NCBI GenBank assembly: GCA_050949645.1
Contig: JBMNGC010000001.1
Coordinates: 558,001-622,000 of the forward strand
DNA: 64,000 nt
Origin: RUG369 sp050949645
GTDB lineage: Bacteria > Planctomycetota > Planctomycetia > Pirellulales > Thermoguttaceae
Reading direction: 5' to 3'
The notes under the pieces are model-generated. The model saw only the letters and a program-made list of their open reading frames with translations. It did no database searches and was not told the origin of the DNA. Made by a program: the position numbers and the translations under genes. This document shows positions 52,701 to 59,688 of the stretch, piece after piece (the stretch's first letter is position 1; every line of letters begins with the position of its first letter).

Positions 52701-53096
52701 TTCGTTTGCCTTCTTAATGAAACAAGCGCGAGCGACGGCGATATCTTCCCGTATTATTTCCGCGAATCGAACCTGGGTAAACTCGTTGGTAAAAGAAGCT
52801 GGGGCGGCGTCGTTGGAATTTCCGGACGCGGTCCTCTTACGGATGGTGGAATTGTTTACGTTCCGCTCACCGCGACGAACAGCAAGACCGGCGAATACGT
52901 GATCGAAGGTTATGGAGTCGATCCGGACGTCGAGGTCTGGCAGGATCCCAAATTGGTCATGGAAGGTCACGATCCTCAGTTGGAACGAGGCGTTGAAGAA
53001 CTCCTCAAAGACCTTGAAGAAGATCGCGCCATAAAGCCGCAGCGACCTGATGATCCCGATAAATCTAAGAACGCTGTTCAGGATTATTCTGAGTGA
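49731..53096 (+). CDS. Tricorn-type protease: double beta-propeller, PDZ and S41 peptidase
   Basis: A 1,121-residue exported homologue of tricorn protease. A signal peptide (FYPILLAFVAMVGAL, ending near LYAEEN) is followed by a TolB/PD40-like propeller (FSPDGKWIAFTGQYDGNDQVY, AYSPLFRDFRHWKRYEGGWAQ), a second propeller (WSADGRWIAFISDATGEDQVY), an acidic Glu-rich linker (about residues 565-600), a tricorn C1 helical domain (YFYVENMHGLDWEEV), a PDZ domain (EGDYVLAIDGVKLVG) and an S41 core with the nucleophile Ser in NETSASDGDIFPYYF (~1000) and VIDERNNGGGN. It would degrade peptides in the periplasm. The ATG at 49731 with AAGGAG 7 nt upstream is preferred over the longer frame from 49701. Confidence 0.92.
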   Translation: MKKRCFYPILLAFVAMVGALNASLYAEENVAPDAQPTKLLRYPDIYQDQVVFCYAGDLWKSDLDGNHVVRLTAHQGLEEFPKFSPDGKWIAFTGQYDGNDQVYVIPSSGGEPKRLTYYPNEASAPRRGIDPQTLGWTADSKHVAFRSARDSDGVDSLTNIYLVSIEGGLPVKLGVPVAGAGDISADGKKLAYSPLFRDFRHWKRYEGGWAQYLLIYDLESKEFSEMPTTPRTDRDPMWVGDHVYFVSDRDGTLNLYRYLPEENQEVEKVTDYQQWDLRWASSDGLDQVVYENGGSLFVYRASTNETRELSIHVPHDGLAARPTRVKASKRLESYDLSPEGKRALFTARGDIFTVPVENGLTRNLTNSSGAHDRSPVWSADGRWIAFISDATGEDQVYVIDQKGEEDKIQLTHSLRSKIDSLQWSPDCKALSFRDATNHLYVLTLKYDDPTVAPSADELIEVARDWFGGFPYAAWSPDGSYLAYELGESTEYNAIYIWEKATKSSRRVTDPMFDNRSPAWSSDGNWLFFIGQREFYPQFSSIEWNFAGNRFDGVFAMALRKDVENTFIEQSDEAPESETEKEEGEENQDGESKEETASEELKIDFDGIESRVVRLPITSENYASLSCAGDFLYFVQTPARFYGRESSGVSKLCSFDLKNLKEETFLEDVSGYALSADGKKLMTRKDGYRMYDVGAKGEDSKVFTVDDMYCDLDPREEWNEIFEEVWRRFRDYFYVENMHGLDWEEVGEQYRSLLPHVAHRSDLTYVLTEMISELNIGHTYVEGGDYIQPERPVVGLPGATFALDSEKDLYKIAKIYPGQNEEPKYRSPLTEVGVNASEGDYVLAIDGVKLVGSDNPYRLLQNKKERVELTLSKDGTDDHSWKTSYKPVENEESLRYLNFVLDRKERVSKLSDGRLGYIHIPDMGGNGAYEFIKWYYPQLHKEGIVIDERNNGGGNISPWLIMRLNQKVLGTRYGKVRETPTNYPTIATNAKFVCLLNETSASDGDIFPYYFRESNLGKLVGKRSWGGVVGISGRGPLTDGGIVYVPLTATNSKTGEYVIEGYGVDPDVEVWQDPKLVMEGHDPQLERGVEELLKDLEEDRAIKPQRPDDPDKSKNAVQDYSE

Positions 53097-53148
53097 TTTA
53101 ACTTCACTTATTAAGGTCGCGAATCTCCGCTTTTTATGATTCGTAAAC

Positions 53149-53189
53149 AAAACGGTCTGACGCTGATACAGAGGCGTCAGACCGTTTTT
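53149..53189. terminator. Bidirectional terminator between the tricorn gene and ftsK
   Basis: A perfect 15-bp stem (53149-53163 and 53174-53188) with a 10-nt loop, flanked by A and T runs, placed between two converging genes. Confidence 0.88.
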
Positions 53190-53217
53190 CGTTTTAAGTG
53201 GGAGAAGGAGTCGTAAT

Positions 53218-55884
53218 TTACCGACTCAATTCCGAGCCGTAGTTGAGATACTGTTCCCACTGTTCGTCAGTCCAGCCGTTATTTTGACCGTCTGACGACG
53301 CGTTAGGTTCCTTGTGATCGGATTCTTCCTCGTCTCTCTGCGATGCGCTTTCGTGGAATTTACCCTTGTCGTCCTTTGAACGCGCGACCGTGGGATATGG
53401 GATCGTTGCCGGCTCGCTTTCTGCATTCGAATACGAGTCGCTTGAGCTACCAGCAAGATTTTGCTGTTTTCCGCGCCATTCCTCCATCGTGATGAGAACG
53501 TCCCGTGGACGCGAAGGTTTGCTCGGATTATATTCGGAGACGAGGCCGTCCCTGGTCATTGTGTCGATGATACGAGCGGCGCGAGTATAGCCGATGCTAA
53601 ACTTACGCTGGAGCATGGAGGTGCTTGCGCGACCAGCTTCGATGACAGTGTCAACAGCCGGGACGAAGAACTCGTCGTACTCTATATCCGTCGCATCATC
53701 CATGTTTTCGCCGTCACTTGAGCGGTCGGCGATAACTATTTCGTAATGCGGTTTGTCAACGGAAATAGCCTCGATAACCGAGTCGATTTCGCGATTAGAA
53801 ACGAAGGCGCCTTGACCTCGTACCAGCTGACTTGTTCCCGGCAGGAGGAAGAGCATATCGCCGTCGCCGAGGAGGCGTTCCGCGCCTTTCATGTCTAAGA
53901 CAACCTGGCTGTCGACGCGGCTTGCGACTGCGAAGGAGATTCTCGCAGGCAGGTTCGATTTGATCAAGCCAGTAACGACGTCAACGGTTGGCTTTTGCGT
54001 CGCAAGCACGAGGTGAATTCCAACGGCGCGGCTTTTTTGGGCGAGGCGCGCTATGTGACGCTCGACGTCTTTGCCGGAAGTCATGACAAGATCTGCCATT
54101 TCGTCGGCAATGATCACGATATTGGGCATCGATTTCGGAAACGCTTCCCATTCATCTGCGTCAACGGGTCGGAGTCTCTTGCGCAAGGCTTCAGCGTCCA
54201 ATTCATTGAATTCGGAGAGCTGGCGCACGCCGACGCGAGCAAAGAGTCGGTACCGTTCTTCCATCCTTTCGACCGCCCACTCGAGGATCGCTTCCGCCTT
54301 CTGCATATCGGTCACGACGGGATGCATGAGGTGTGGAATCGAGTGATAAGGACTCAGTTCGACCATCTTTGGATCGATCATGATAAATCGAACTTCCTTC
54401 GGACTTTTGGTCATGATGATCGACATGATGATCGAGTTCAAGCACACAGACTTACCTGTGCCCGTTCGTCCCGCGATGAGCAAGTGAGGAAGCTTTGACA
54501 GGTCCGCGACCATGGGCGCGCCCACCACGTCTTTTCCAAGAAAGACGGGAATTGTCGCCGATTGCGCTTCCTCTACGCAGGATTCCATGACTTCGCGCAA
54601 TCGCACCAAGTGGCGATTCTTATTCGGAATTTCTATTCCGACGGTGTTCTTACCCGGTATCGGCGAGACAATGCTGACGCGAGGCGCCTTCATCGCGATT
54701 TCAAGGTCGTTCGCGAGGTTGTGCAGAGCCTTGACGCGAAGTCCCTTCTGTAACTCAACTTCATAGAGTGTGAGAACGGGGCCCGTCTGAATGTCGACGA
54801 CCTTAAGTTCAACGCCGTAATTTCGGCAAACGCGTTCTAGCTCGTCGCCACGTTCGCGAATTTGTTCGGAAATTTCGTCGACGTCGTATTGTTCAGGAAC
54901 GTCCAGAAGGTCAATCGGCGGACAGAGGTATTCTTTTTCTTCTTCGGTATAGGGAGCGCTAATTTCGTTGGAAGATTCGGATCGTGTTGGCGGAGCAGAA
55001 TAGGGCGACTGCAACGGCTCGACTTTCGTGGCGTCGCTTAGAATGGCGCCGGAAGTATTGGCGTCCATGTAGAGTTCGTTAACTTCTACAGAGTCCAACG
55101 TTTGCGACGCCTGAACCGTAAAACCAGCGGGTTTGACCGCGGACGCGGGACGTCTGGTTACCGGCGCATTCTCTGACGCTGCAAAAGGCGAGCTGCCATA
55201 TACGCGAACGGAATCTTGTCGTTGCTTGAGAGCGGAAGCGTTATCACGCGCAATGACGCGAGCATTCGTCACCGGTCTTTGGGGGTTGGCTCTTTGGATC
55301 CTTTCCAGAAAGGGGCGGAATACCCTACCGACGACGCTTCCCAGTCTCGTAGACCAAAAAATGAACCTGAGAATCTTTTCAGGCAGGATAAGGATCATCC
55401 CCGAGAAGAACATCGCGCCGAGAGCCGCGTAGGCTCCAAATCGGATAAAGAACTTGTCAAAGATAAACTTGACAAAGGCACCCACCATGCCTCCAGGCCC
55501 AACTGGAGGACCGATTGAACTATTGAAAATATACGCAGCCAAACCTGAGGCCGCGACGAGAGTGAGGAAGAATCCTAACGCCTTATTGTACGGCTCGTTA
55601 ATTCGGCTAGAGAAGAAGTATGCCGCGACCGCGAGACCGGAACCTATGACCAGAAAGTAGCCCGCAACGCCGAAGCAGAACGAAACGATATAGGCGCACC
55701 ACGCCCCTGGGAGACCAGCCAGGTTGCGAATCTCCTGGAGATCGTGGTAAACAAATTTCGTCGGAAGGTCCATGGGCGTATAGCTCAAGAAGGACGCAGT
55801 CAAAAACAACCACGAGACGAAAATCGCCGTCGTTATGATGATTTTGCTGGTTTTCTCCCGTCGTTTGTCATGCGGTTCAGACAA
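53218..55884 (-). CDS. ftsK: DNA translocase FtsK/SpoIIIE
   Basis: An 888-residue membrane-bound DNA pump that clears chromosome ends from the division septum and activates Xer recombination. The N-terminal ~200 residues contain four to five membrane helices. A variable linker (~200-330) leads to the motor: PHLLIAGRTGTGKSVCLNS (Walker A, ~472), MPNIVIIADEMADL (Walker B) and HLVLATQKPTVDVVTGLIKS. The C-terminal gamma winged helix (GRASTSMLQRKFSIGYTRAA, IDTMTRDGLVSEY) reads KOPS sites. A Ser/Glu-rich tail ends the protein. The start is a TTG with GGGAG 7 nt upstream; no better ATG exists. The Xer recombinase partner is at 9.1-10.2 kb. Confidence 0.95.
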   Translation of the reverse strand: MSEPHDKRREKTSKIIITTAIFVSWLFLTASFLSYTPMDLPTKFVYHDLQEIRNLAGLPGAWCAYIVSFCFGVAGYFLVIGSGLAVAAYFFSSRINEPYNKALGFFLTLVAASGLAAYIFNSSIGPPVGPGGMVGAFVKFIFDKFFIRFGAYAALGAMFFSGMILILPEKILRFIFWSTRLGSVVGRVFRPFLERIQRANPQRPVTNARVIARDNASALKQRQDSVRVYGSSPFAASENAPVTRRPASAVKPAGFTVQASQTLDSVEVNELYMDANTSGAILSDATKVEPLQSPYSAPPTRSESSNEISAPYTEEEKEYLCPPIDLLDVPEQYDVDEISEQIRERGDELERVCRNYGVELKVVDIQTGPVLTLYEVELQKGLRVKALHNLANDLEIAMKAPRVSIVSPIPGKNTVGIEIPNKNRHLVRLREVMESCVEEAQSATIPVFLGKDVVGAPMVADLSKLPHLLIAGRTGTGKSVCLNSIIMSIIMTKSPKEVRFIMIDPKMVELSPYHSIPHLMHPVVTDMQKAEAILEWAVERMEERYRLFARVGVRQLSEFNELDAEALRKRLRPVDADEWEAFPKSMPNIVIIADEMADLVMTSGKDVERHIARLAQKSRAVGIHLVLATQKPTVDVVTGLIKSNLPARISFAVASRVDSQVVLDMKGAERLLGDGDMLFLLPGTSQLVRGQGAFVSNREIDSVIEAISVDKPHYEIVIADRSSDGENMDDATDIEYDEFFVPAVDTVIEAGRASTSMLQRKFSIGYTRAARIIDTMTRDGLVSEYNPSKPSRPRDVLITMEEWRGKQQNLAGSSSDSYSNAESEPATIPYPTVARSKDDKGKFHESASQRDEEESDHKEPNASSDGQNNGWTDEQWEQYLNYGSELSR

Positions 55885-56078
55885 ATTGAACTCCCATGAG
55901 TAAACTTTCGTTCCGTTTAATATAGGCGTTTAATTCAAAAGAATGCGCGAAGGACGCCCAACGCGACTGGGGTGAAGCTTGCGACGCGCGATTCTATTAC
56001 AAGAGCGCAACGACGCGAAAAGGGCAGCGCGGTAATTTTGGGGAGCGCCGCCGCATTACAGCGATTATAAAGAACGAC

Positions 56079-56990
56079 TCAGCGCGCGGCGGCGACTTGC
56101 CGTCGAGCGGCGTTCAACGTGTTAAGCAAGAGCATCGTGACCGTCAAAGGACCGACGCCGCCGGGGACGGGAGTGATCCAGGACGCGACGTCCTTAACAG
56201 ACTCAAAATCCACGTCGCCAACGAGCTTAGAAACGGTTTTTTTCTCGCCGCTTTCGTCGACGCTTTCAAGTTGAATACGGTTCATTCCGACGTCGATAAC
56301 AACGGCGCCAGGTTTGATCATGTCGGCGGTCACAAAATTTGCCCTTCCGATCGCGGCGACCACGATATCGGCTTCCCTAACGACGTCGGGAAGATTCCGG
56401 GTTTGGCTGTGGCAAAGGGTCACGGTCGCGTTGCCGCCGGGGCCCTTTTGAAGAAAGAGCATCCCCATCGGTTTGCCAACGATATCGCTGCGTCCAATAA
56501 CGACGACGCGCTTTCCTTTAGTTTCAATATTGTAACGAATAAGGAGCTGTTGGATTCCGTACGGCGTGCAGGGGAGGAATCTCGGGCGTCCTTGTGAGAT
56601 GAGCCCAACGTTTTCGGGGTGAAACGCGTCGACGTCTTTCTCGGGGTCGATAAGGTCAAGGATGCGCTTCTCGTCAATACCCTCGGGAAGGGGAAGTTGC
56701 ACGAGGACGCCATGTACCGATGGGTCTTTGTTGAGCTTTTCAACGGTAGCGCACAATTCATCGCTGCTGGTATCGGCAGGCATGCGATACATGAGGCTTC
56801 TTATTCCAGCTTTGATGCATGCGCTTTCCTTGTTGCGCACGTAGACCTGACTTGCAGGATCATCGCCGAGGAGAATCACGGCCAGCGTGGGCTGAACGTC
56901 ATGTTCAACAATGAAGCGCGCGACTGCCTCCTTGATTTCCGAGCGAATCGCCTCCGCCGTACCTTTTCCATCAAGTATCTGGGCCGACAT
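56079..56990 (-). CDS. folD: Bifunctional methylenetetrahydrofolate dehydrogenase/cyclohydrolase
   Basis: A 303-residue cytosolic enzyme that interconverts 5,10-methylene-, 5,10-methenyl- and 10-formyl-tetrahydrofolate using NADP. The catalytic segment SQVYVRNKESACIKAGI holds Tyr50 and Lys54. VHGVLVQLPLP, VVIGRSDIVGKPMGMLFL (the Rossmann part), NATVTLCHSQT and the closing PVPGGVGPLTVTMLL are all conserved. The length is normal (~290). AGGAAGG lies 5 nt before the ATG. It follows dnaA on the same strand after a 307-bp AT-rich gap. Confidence 0.97.
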   Translation of the reverse strand: MSAQILDGKGTAEAIRSEIKEAVARFIVEHDVQPTLAVILLGDDPASQVYVRNKESACIKAGIRSLMYRMPADTSSDELCATVEKLNKDPSVHGVLVQLPLPEGIDEKRILDLIDPEKDVDAFHPENVGLISQGRPRFLPCTPYGIQQLLIRYNIETKGKRVVVIGRSDIVGKPMGMLFLQKGPGGNATVTLCHSQTRNLPDVVREADIVVAAIGRANFVTADMIKPGAVVIDVGMNRIQLESVDESGEKKTVSKLVGDVDFESVKDVASWITPVPGGVGPLTVTMLLLNTLNAARRQVAAAR

Positions 56991-57297
56991 GTAGCCTTCC
57001 TTTCTTTATGAATTTATTAGCGTCAATCCTGAGCGAACTATCCGCGTTATTGAGCCAGCGGGTTTACGCAGGCCATCCCATTTACTCAAATTTTACTTTA
57101 GAATCAAGATAATACCAATCGAGATTTCGTTCCTTTTAAGGCGCTTTTCGTATTTCAGATCACAGGTTTCCGATTATACAGCCTTAACTACATGATAAGA
57201 AAGTTAAGAATATTTTCGCTAGATCTCTCATTTTATTTAATCGATGCAACTTGCTTCTATGGACGTTGCAAGGATTACAATTATTTGGGAAAAAACA
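56991..57297. other. AT-rich 307-bp gap between dnaA and folD
   Basis: The composition is clearly more A+T-rich than the flanking genes. No gene, terminator hairpin or clear cluster of DnaA boxes is visible. It should contain the folD promoter. An origin function is possible because dnaA is adjacent, but nothing in the sequence proves it. Confidence 0.3.
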
Positions 57298-58671
57298 TCA
57301 GAAAAAAAGGTAGTTTTCGGCCTTGAGAAGTCTCGCGATTTCGTGGAGGTGGAATTTGAGTTCCTTGTCTTTTCTGAGGGCTTTCTCGAGGCCATTCGTC
57401 GCATGAATCATGGTCGAGTGATCACGATTGGAAAATTGGCGCCCGATTTCCTGGTAAGTCGCGTCTGTAAGTTGTCGGGCGAAGAAGACGACGCACTTTC
57501 GCGCGAGAACAAGCGTCTTTGTGCGTTTTTTACTGCGCATTTCTGAGACAGGTATGGCGAAGTATTTTGCGACCGTCTTGACAATTCTGTCAAGCGACCA
57601 TGTGCGTTCGAATTTGCGTCGCACGAAGAAATTGTCGAGGGATTCAATCGAGAGGGGAGTTTTGGTCATAGCGGCTTCACTTGCGACTTGGACGAGCGCC
57701 GCGCAGATGGCGCCGATCGTCGGAGGAAGCCTTTGAGCGCATAGCTCGCGCATTTCGTCGGTCATTGGAAGCATTAACTTATCCACGACTCGGTCAACGA
57801 CGACGCGTTGAGTTTCTTCCGTCGGCGAATTCGTTGGGATAAGGAGTCCGCTTGCGAGCCGCGCGGCGAGATCGGGCAGGAGCCCGTGAATTGTCGCAGG
57901 GTTGCGCGAGAACGATAGAATAACGAGCTTTTTGGCGCGAATGGCGGCGTCGAGAATTGGCAAAAACTCCTCCTGAGCGCTTTCACGCTCCGAGAGGAGA
58001 TCTGCGTCTTCAATTGCAATGACGCGCGCCTGCGCAAAGAGACTCCTAAAGAGTTCCGTTTGGCGGCGTCTGATCGCGTCGGCAAGCGAACGAGCAAAAT
58101 CGGATGCGGAGAGATAATAGAGCGTCTTTCGCGGTTCCAACACACGGCGACGTTGGCATATTCCTTCAATAACGCGAGTCTTTCCGGATCCACTGGGACC
58201 GTAAAAGACAAGGGGCGAGAGGTAGTCGAGATCTTCGAGCCGACGGTATCCCAGGATTTTTGGCGCCTGCTGCAAATTCGAGGTAGCGTTGAAACGCGCC
58301 ATGTCAAAGAGGGGCGAAGCAGGAGACGACGTTGCATTTTCGCGATCAAAGAGGGCGTCAGTTTTGCCTTCCTGCGCGGCGCGAAAGAGAAATTCGATAT
58401 CGGCGCGCGAAGGTTCTCGCATCGCAGTCTCGACGGGCTCAAGAGCGGTGGCGCCGATCGGACGATCAAAGACGGGCGTCCCGTCAACCGCGAGTCTGTA
58501 CGCAAGCTCCGCCAATCTATTTTCAGGTCCGACGAGAAATCCGCCGAGGAGTTCGTCTGAAGAAAAACGATTGGGAACAGGTTCGACCGTTTGCCCGTTT
58601 TCATCTGCTTGAAGCGGGAAAGACGGAAGCTCTAGAACTCGATAAATATCTGGATAGTTGAACCTGGTCAA
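57298..58671 (-). CDS. dnaA: Chromosomal replication initiator DnaA, divergent, with an insertion
   Basis: A 457-residue AAA+ replication initiator. FLVGPENRLAE (~45-55) is the opening of domain III. The Walker A motif (SPLVFYGPSGSGKT, 152-165) comes only about 90 residues later instead of the usual ~16, so there is an insertion of roughly 75 residues. The Walker B region is VIAIEDAD (not the usual DD-x-Q), and sensor II and box VII-like parts follow (PDLAARLASGLLIP). Domain IV is clear: RKCVVFFARQLTDATYQEIG and the DnaA signature RDHSTMIHA. The N-terminal domain I is very short or missing. The start shown is a TTG without a good ribosome site and is uncertain. It is co-directional with fxsA upstream (53-bp gap). 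Confidence 0.85.
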   Translation of the reverse strand: MTRFNYPDIYRVLELPSFPLQADENGQTVEPVPNRFSSDELLGGFLVGPENRLAELAYRLAVDGTPVFDRPIGATALEPVETAMREPSRADIEFLFRAAQEGKTDALFDRENATSSPASPLFDMARFNATSNLQQAPKILGYRRLEDLDYLSPLVFYGPSGSGKTRVIEGICQRRRVLEPRKTLYYLSASDFARSLADAIRRRQTELFRSLFAQARVIAIEDADLLSERESAQEEFLPILDAAIRAKKLVILSFSRNPATIHGLLPDLAARLASGLLIPTNSPTEETQRVVVDRVVDKLMLPMTDEMRELCAQRLPPTIGAICAALVQVASEAAMTKTPLSIESLDNFFVRRKFERTWSLDRIVKTVAKYFAIPVSEMRSKKRTKTLVLARKCVVFFARQLTDATYQEIGRQFSNRDHSTMIHATNGLEKALRKDKELKFHLHEIARLLKAENYLFF

Positions 58672-58724
58672 TTTACTATTACGCGATCTAATGAAGCAAG
58701 GGCAGCGACGCCTGGCGGTTAAGT

Positions 58725-59249
58725 TTAATCCCTGGTGGTAAAATCGACGTCAATCGGTTCCTCGTCAAGATTAGAGGAGAGGGGTTCGTACGTGTTCTGA
58801 ACGTCGACGTCAATAATTGGGTCGGAAGGGGTTCCGTTTCGACGATATGACGTCTTATGACTATTGCTGTCGAAGCTCCATGTTTTGAATACGGAAAAAC
58901 TTCCGCCAGCGGTCTTATAGAGATCTATCCGGCAAAGTTTAAAGAAGCCAAGGAGCAGATTTCTCGTTAAAGGAATCGCGATAAGAAGTCCCAAAAGATC
59001 GGTGACAAAACCTGGTAAAATGAGCGCGAACGCGCCGAGATTACCAAAGAGGTAGTTTTTTAGCGAATTCTCTGAGAGGCCCGACGAACCGAAAATGGGG
59101 CCGCGGCGTTGAAGCCTGAGGACGATGATTCCTAATGCCGTCGTCGCGATGGTCAAAAGAAACGCTGTTTCCCAAGAAGTGGCCCGAGCGACCAAAATAA
59201 AAACAAAGATCTCAACGAAGGGATAGAGTAAAAACGCCAGCAAAAACAT
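58725..59249 (-). CDS. fxsA: FxsA-family membrane protein
   Basis: A 174-residue cytoplasmic-membrane protein. LLYPFVEIFVFILVARATSW, FLLTIATTALGIIVLRLQ, and LILPGFVTDLLGLLIAIPLTR are the conserved FxsA segments, giving three to four helices. The last ~60 residues are hydrophilic, as usual for the family. In E. coli FxsA affects exclusion of phage T7 by the F plasmid; its normal role is unknown. The start ATG directly precedes the first helix. A strong promoter lies 125-150 bp upstream, and dnaA follows after 53 bp, so the two may form an operon. Confidence 0.88.
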   Translation of the reverse strand: MFLLAFLLYPFVEIFVFILVARATSWETAFLLTIATTALGIIVLRLQRRGPIFGSSGLSENSLKNYLFGNLGAFALILPGFVTDLLGLLIAIPLTRNLLLGFFKLCRIDLYKTAGGSFSVFKTWSFDSNSHKTSYRRNGTPSDPIIDVDVQNTYEPLSSNLDEEPIDVDFTTRD

Positions 59250-59373
59250 TTTTCTATGAACCTCGGCTCGCTGAAGATCATTTTATTCGGTCGGATTTGT
59301 ATGGTGGACCGATCAGACGCGCCATGCGACGGCTCGACACGCGCGTGGCCGAACGCAGGTCGCAATGTCGTTA

Positions 59374-59402
59374 ATTATAATCGAGGTTTTGGTTTCTTTC
59401 AA
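59374..59402 (-). promoter_or_regulatory. Predicted promoter of fxsA-dnaA
   Basis: On the minus strand, TTGAAA (59397-59402), a 17-bp spacer and a perfect TATAAT (59374-59379). Transcription would start near 59367, giving a leader of about 118 nt to fxsA. Confidence 0.6.
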
Positions 59403-59652
59403 CTCATTCATATGCTGTTGGACTTTGCTTTCGAACGCTTCTACGACCTACGTAACAGTTTTTTTAAGGAGAACCCTTCGAAACGATTTTATAGTCAGAG
59501 CTAGCAAAGGCGTTATATGGCTCGTTTTGTGAATAAAAGACGCTAAAGATAAAAATAAACTAATAAAAACGCTCGTTACAGTCGATATGAACCACAGGAT
59601 CTTCTTTATCAGACGCGAACGGCGTTATGAGAAAACGAAGAGCCCGTCAGGT

Positions 59653-59658
59653 TATAAT
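59653..59658 (+). promoter_or_regulatory. -10 element for the DUF11 surface protein gene
   Basis: A perfect TATAAT 31 bp before the ATG at 59689. No good -35 is seen at the right distance. The remaining ~250 bp between this point and the fxsA promoter hold no gene. Confidence 0.4.
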
Positions 59659-59688
59659 CGGACGCCTTAATAAGAAAGAAGTCGAGCG

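Noticed and set aside
57779..57787. TTATCCACG, one mismatch from a consensus DnaA box
   Set aside because: It lies inside the dnaA coding sequence and encodes conserved-looking residues (VDKL); no cluster of further boxes was found nearby, so it is no evidence for an origin.
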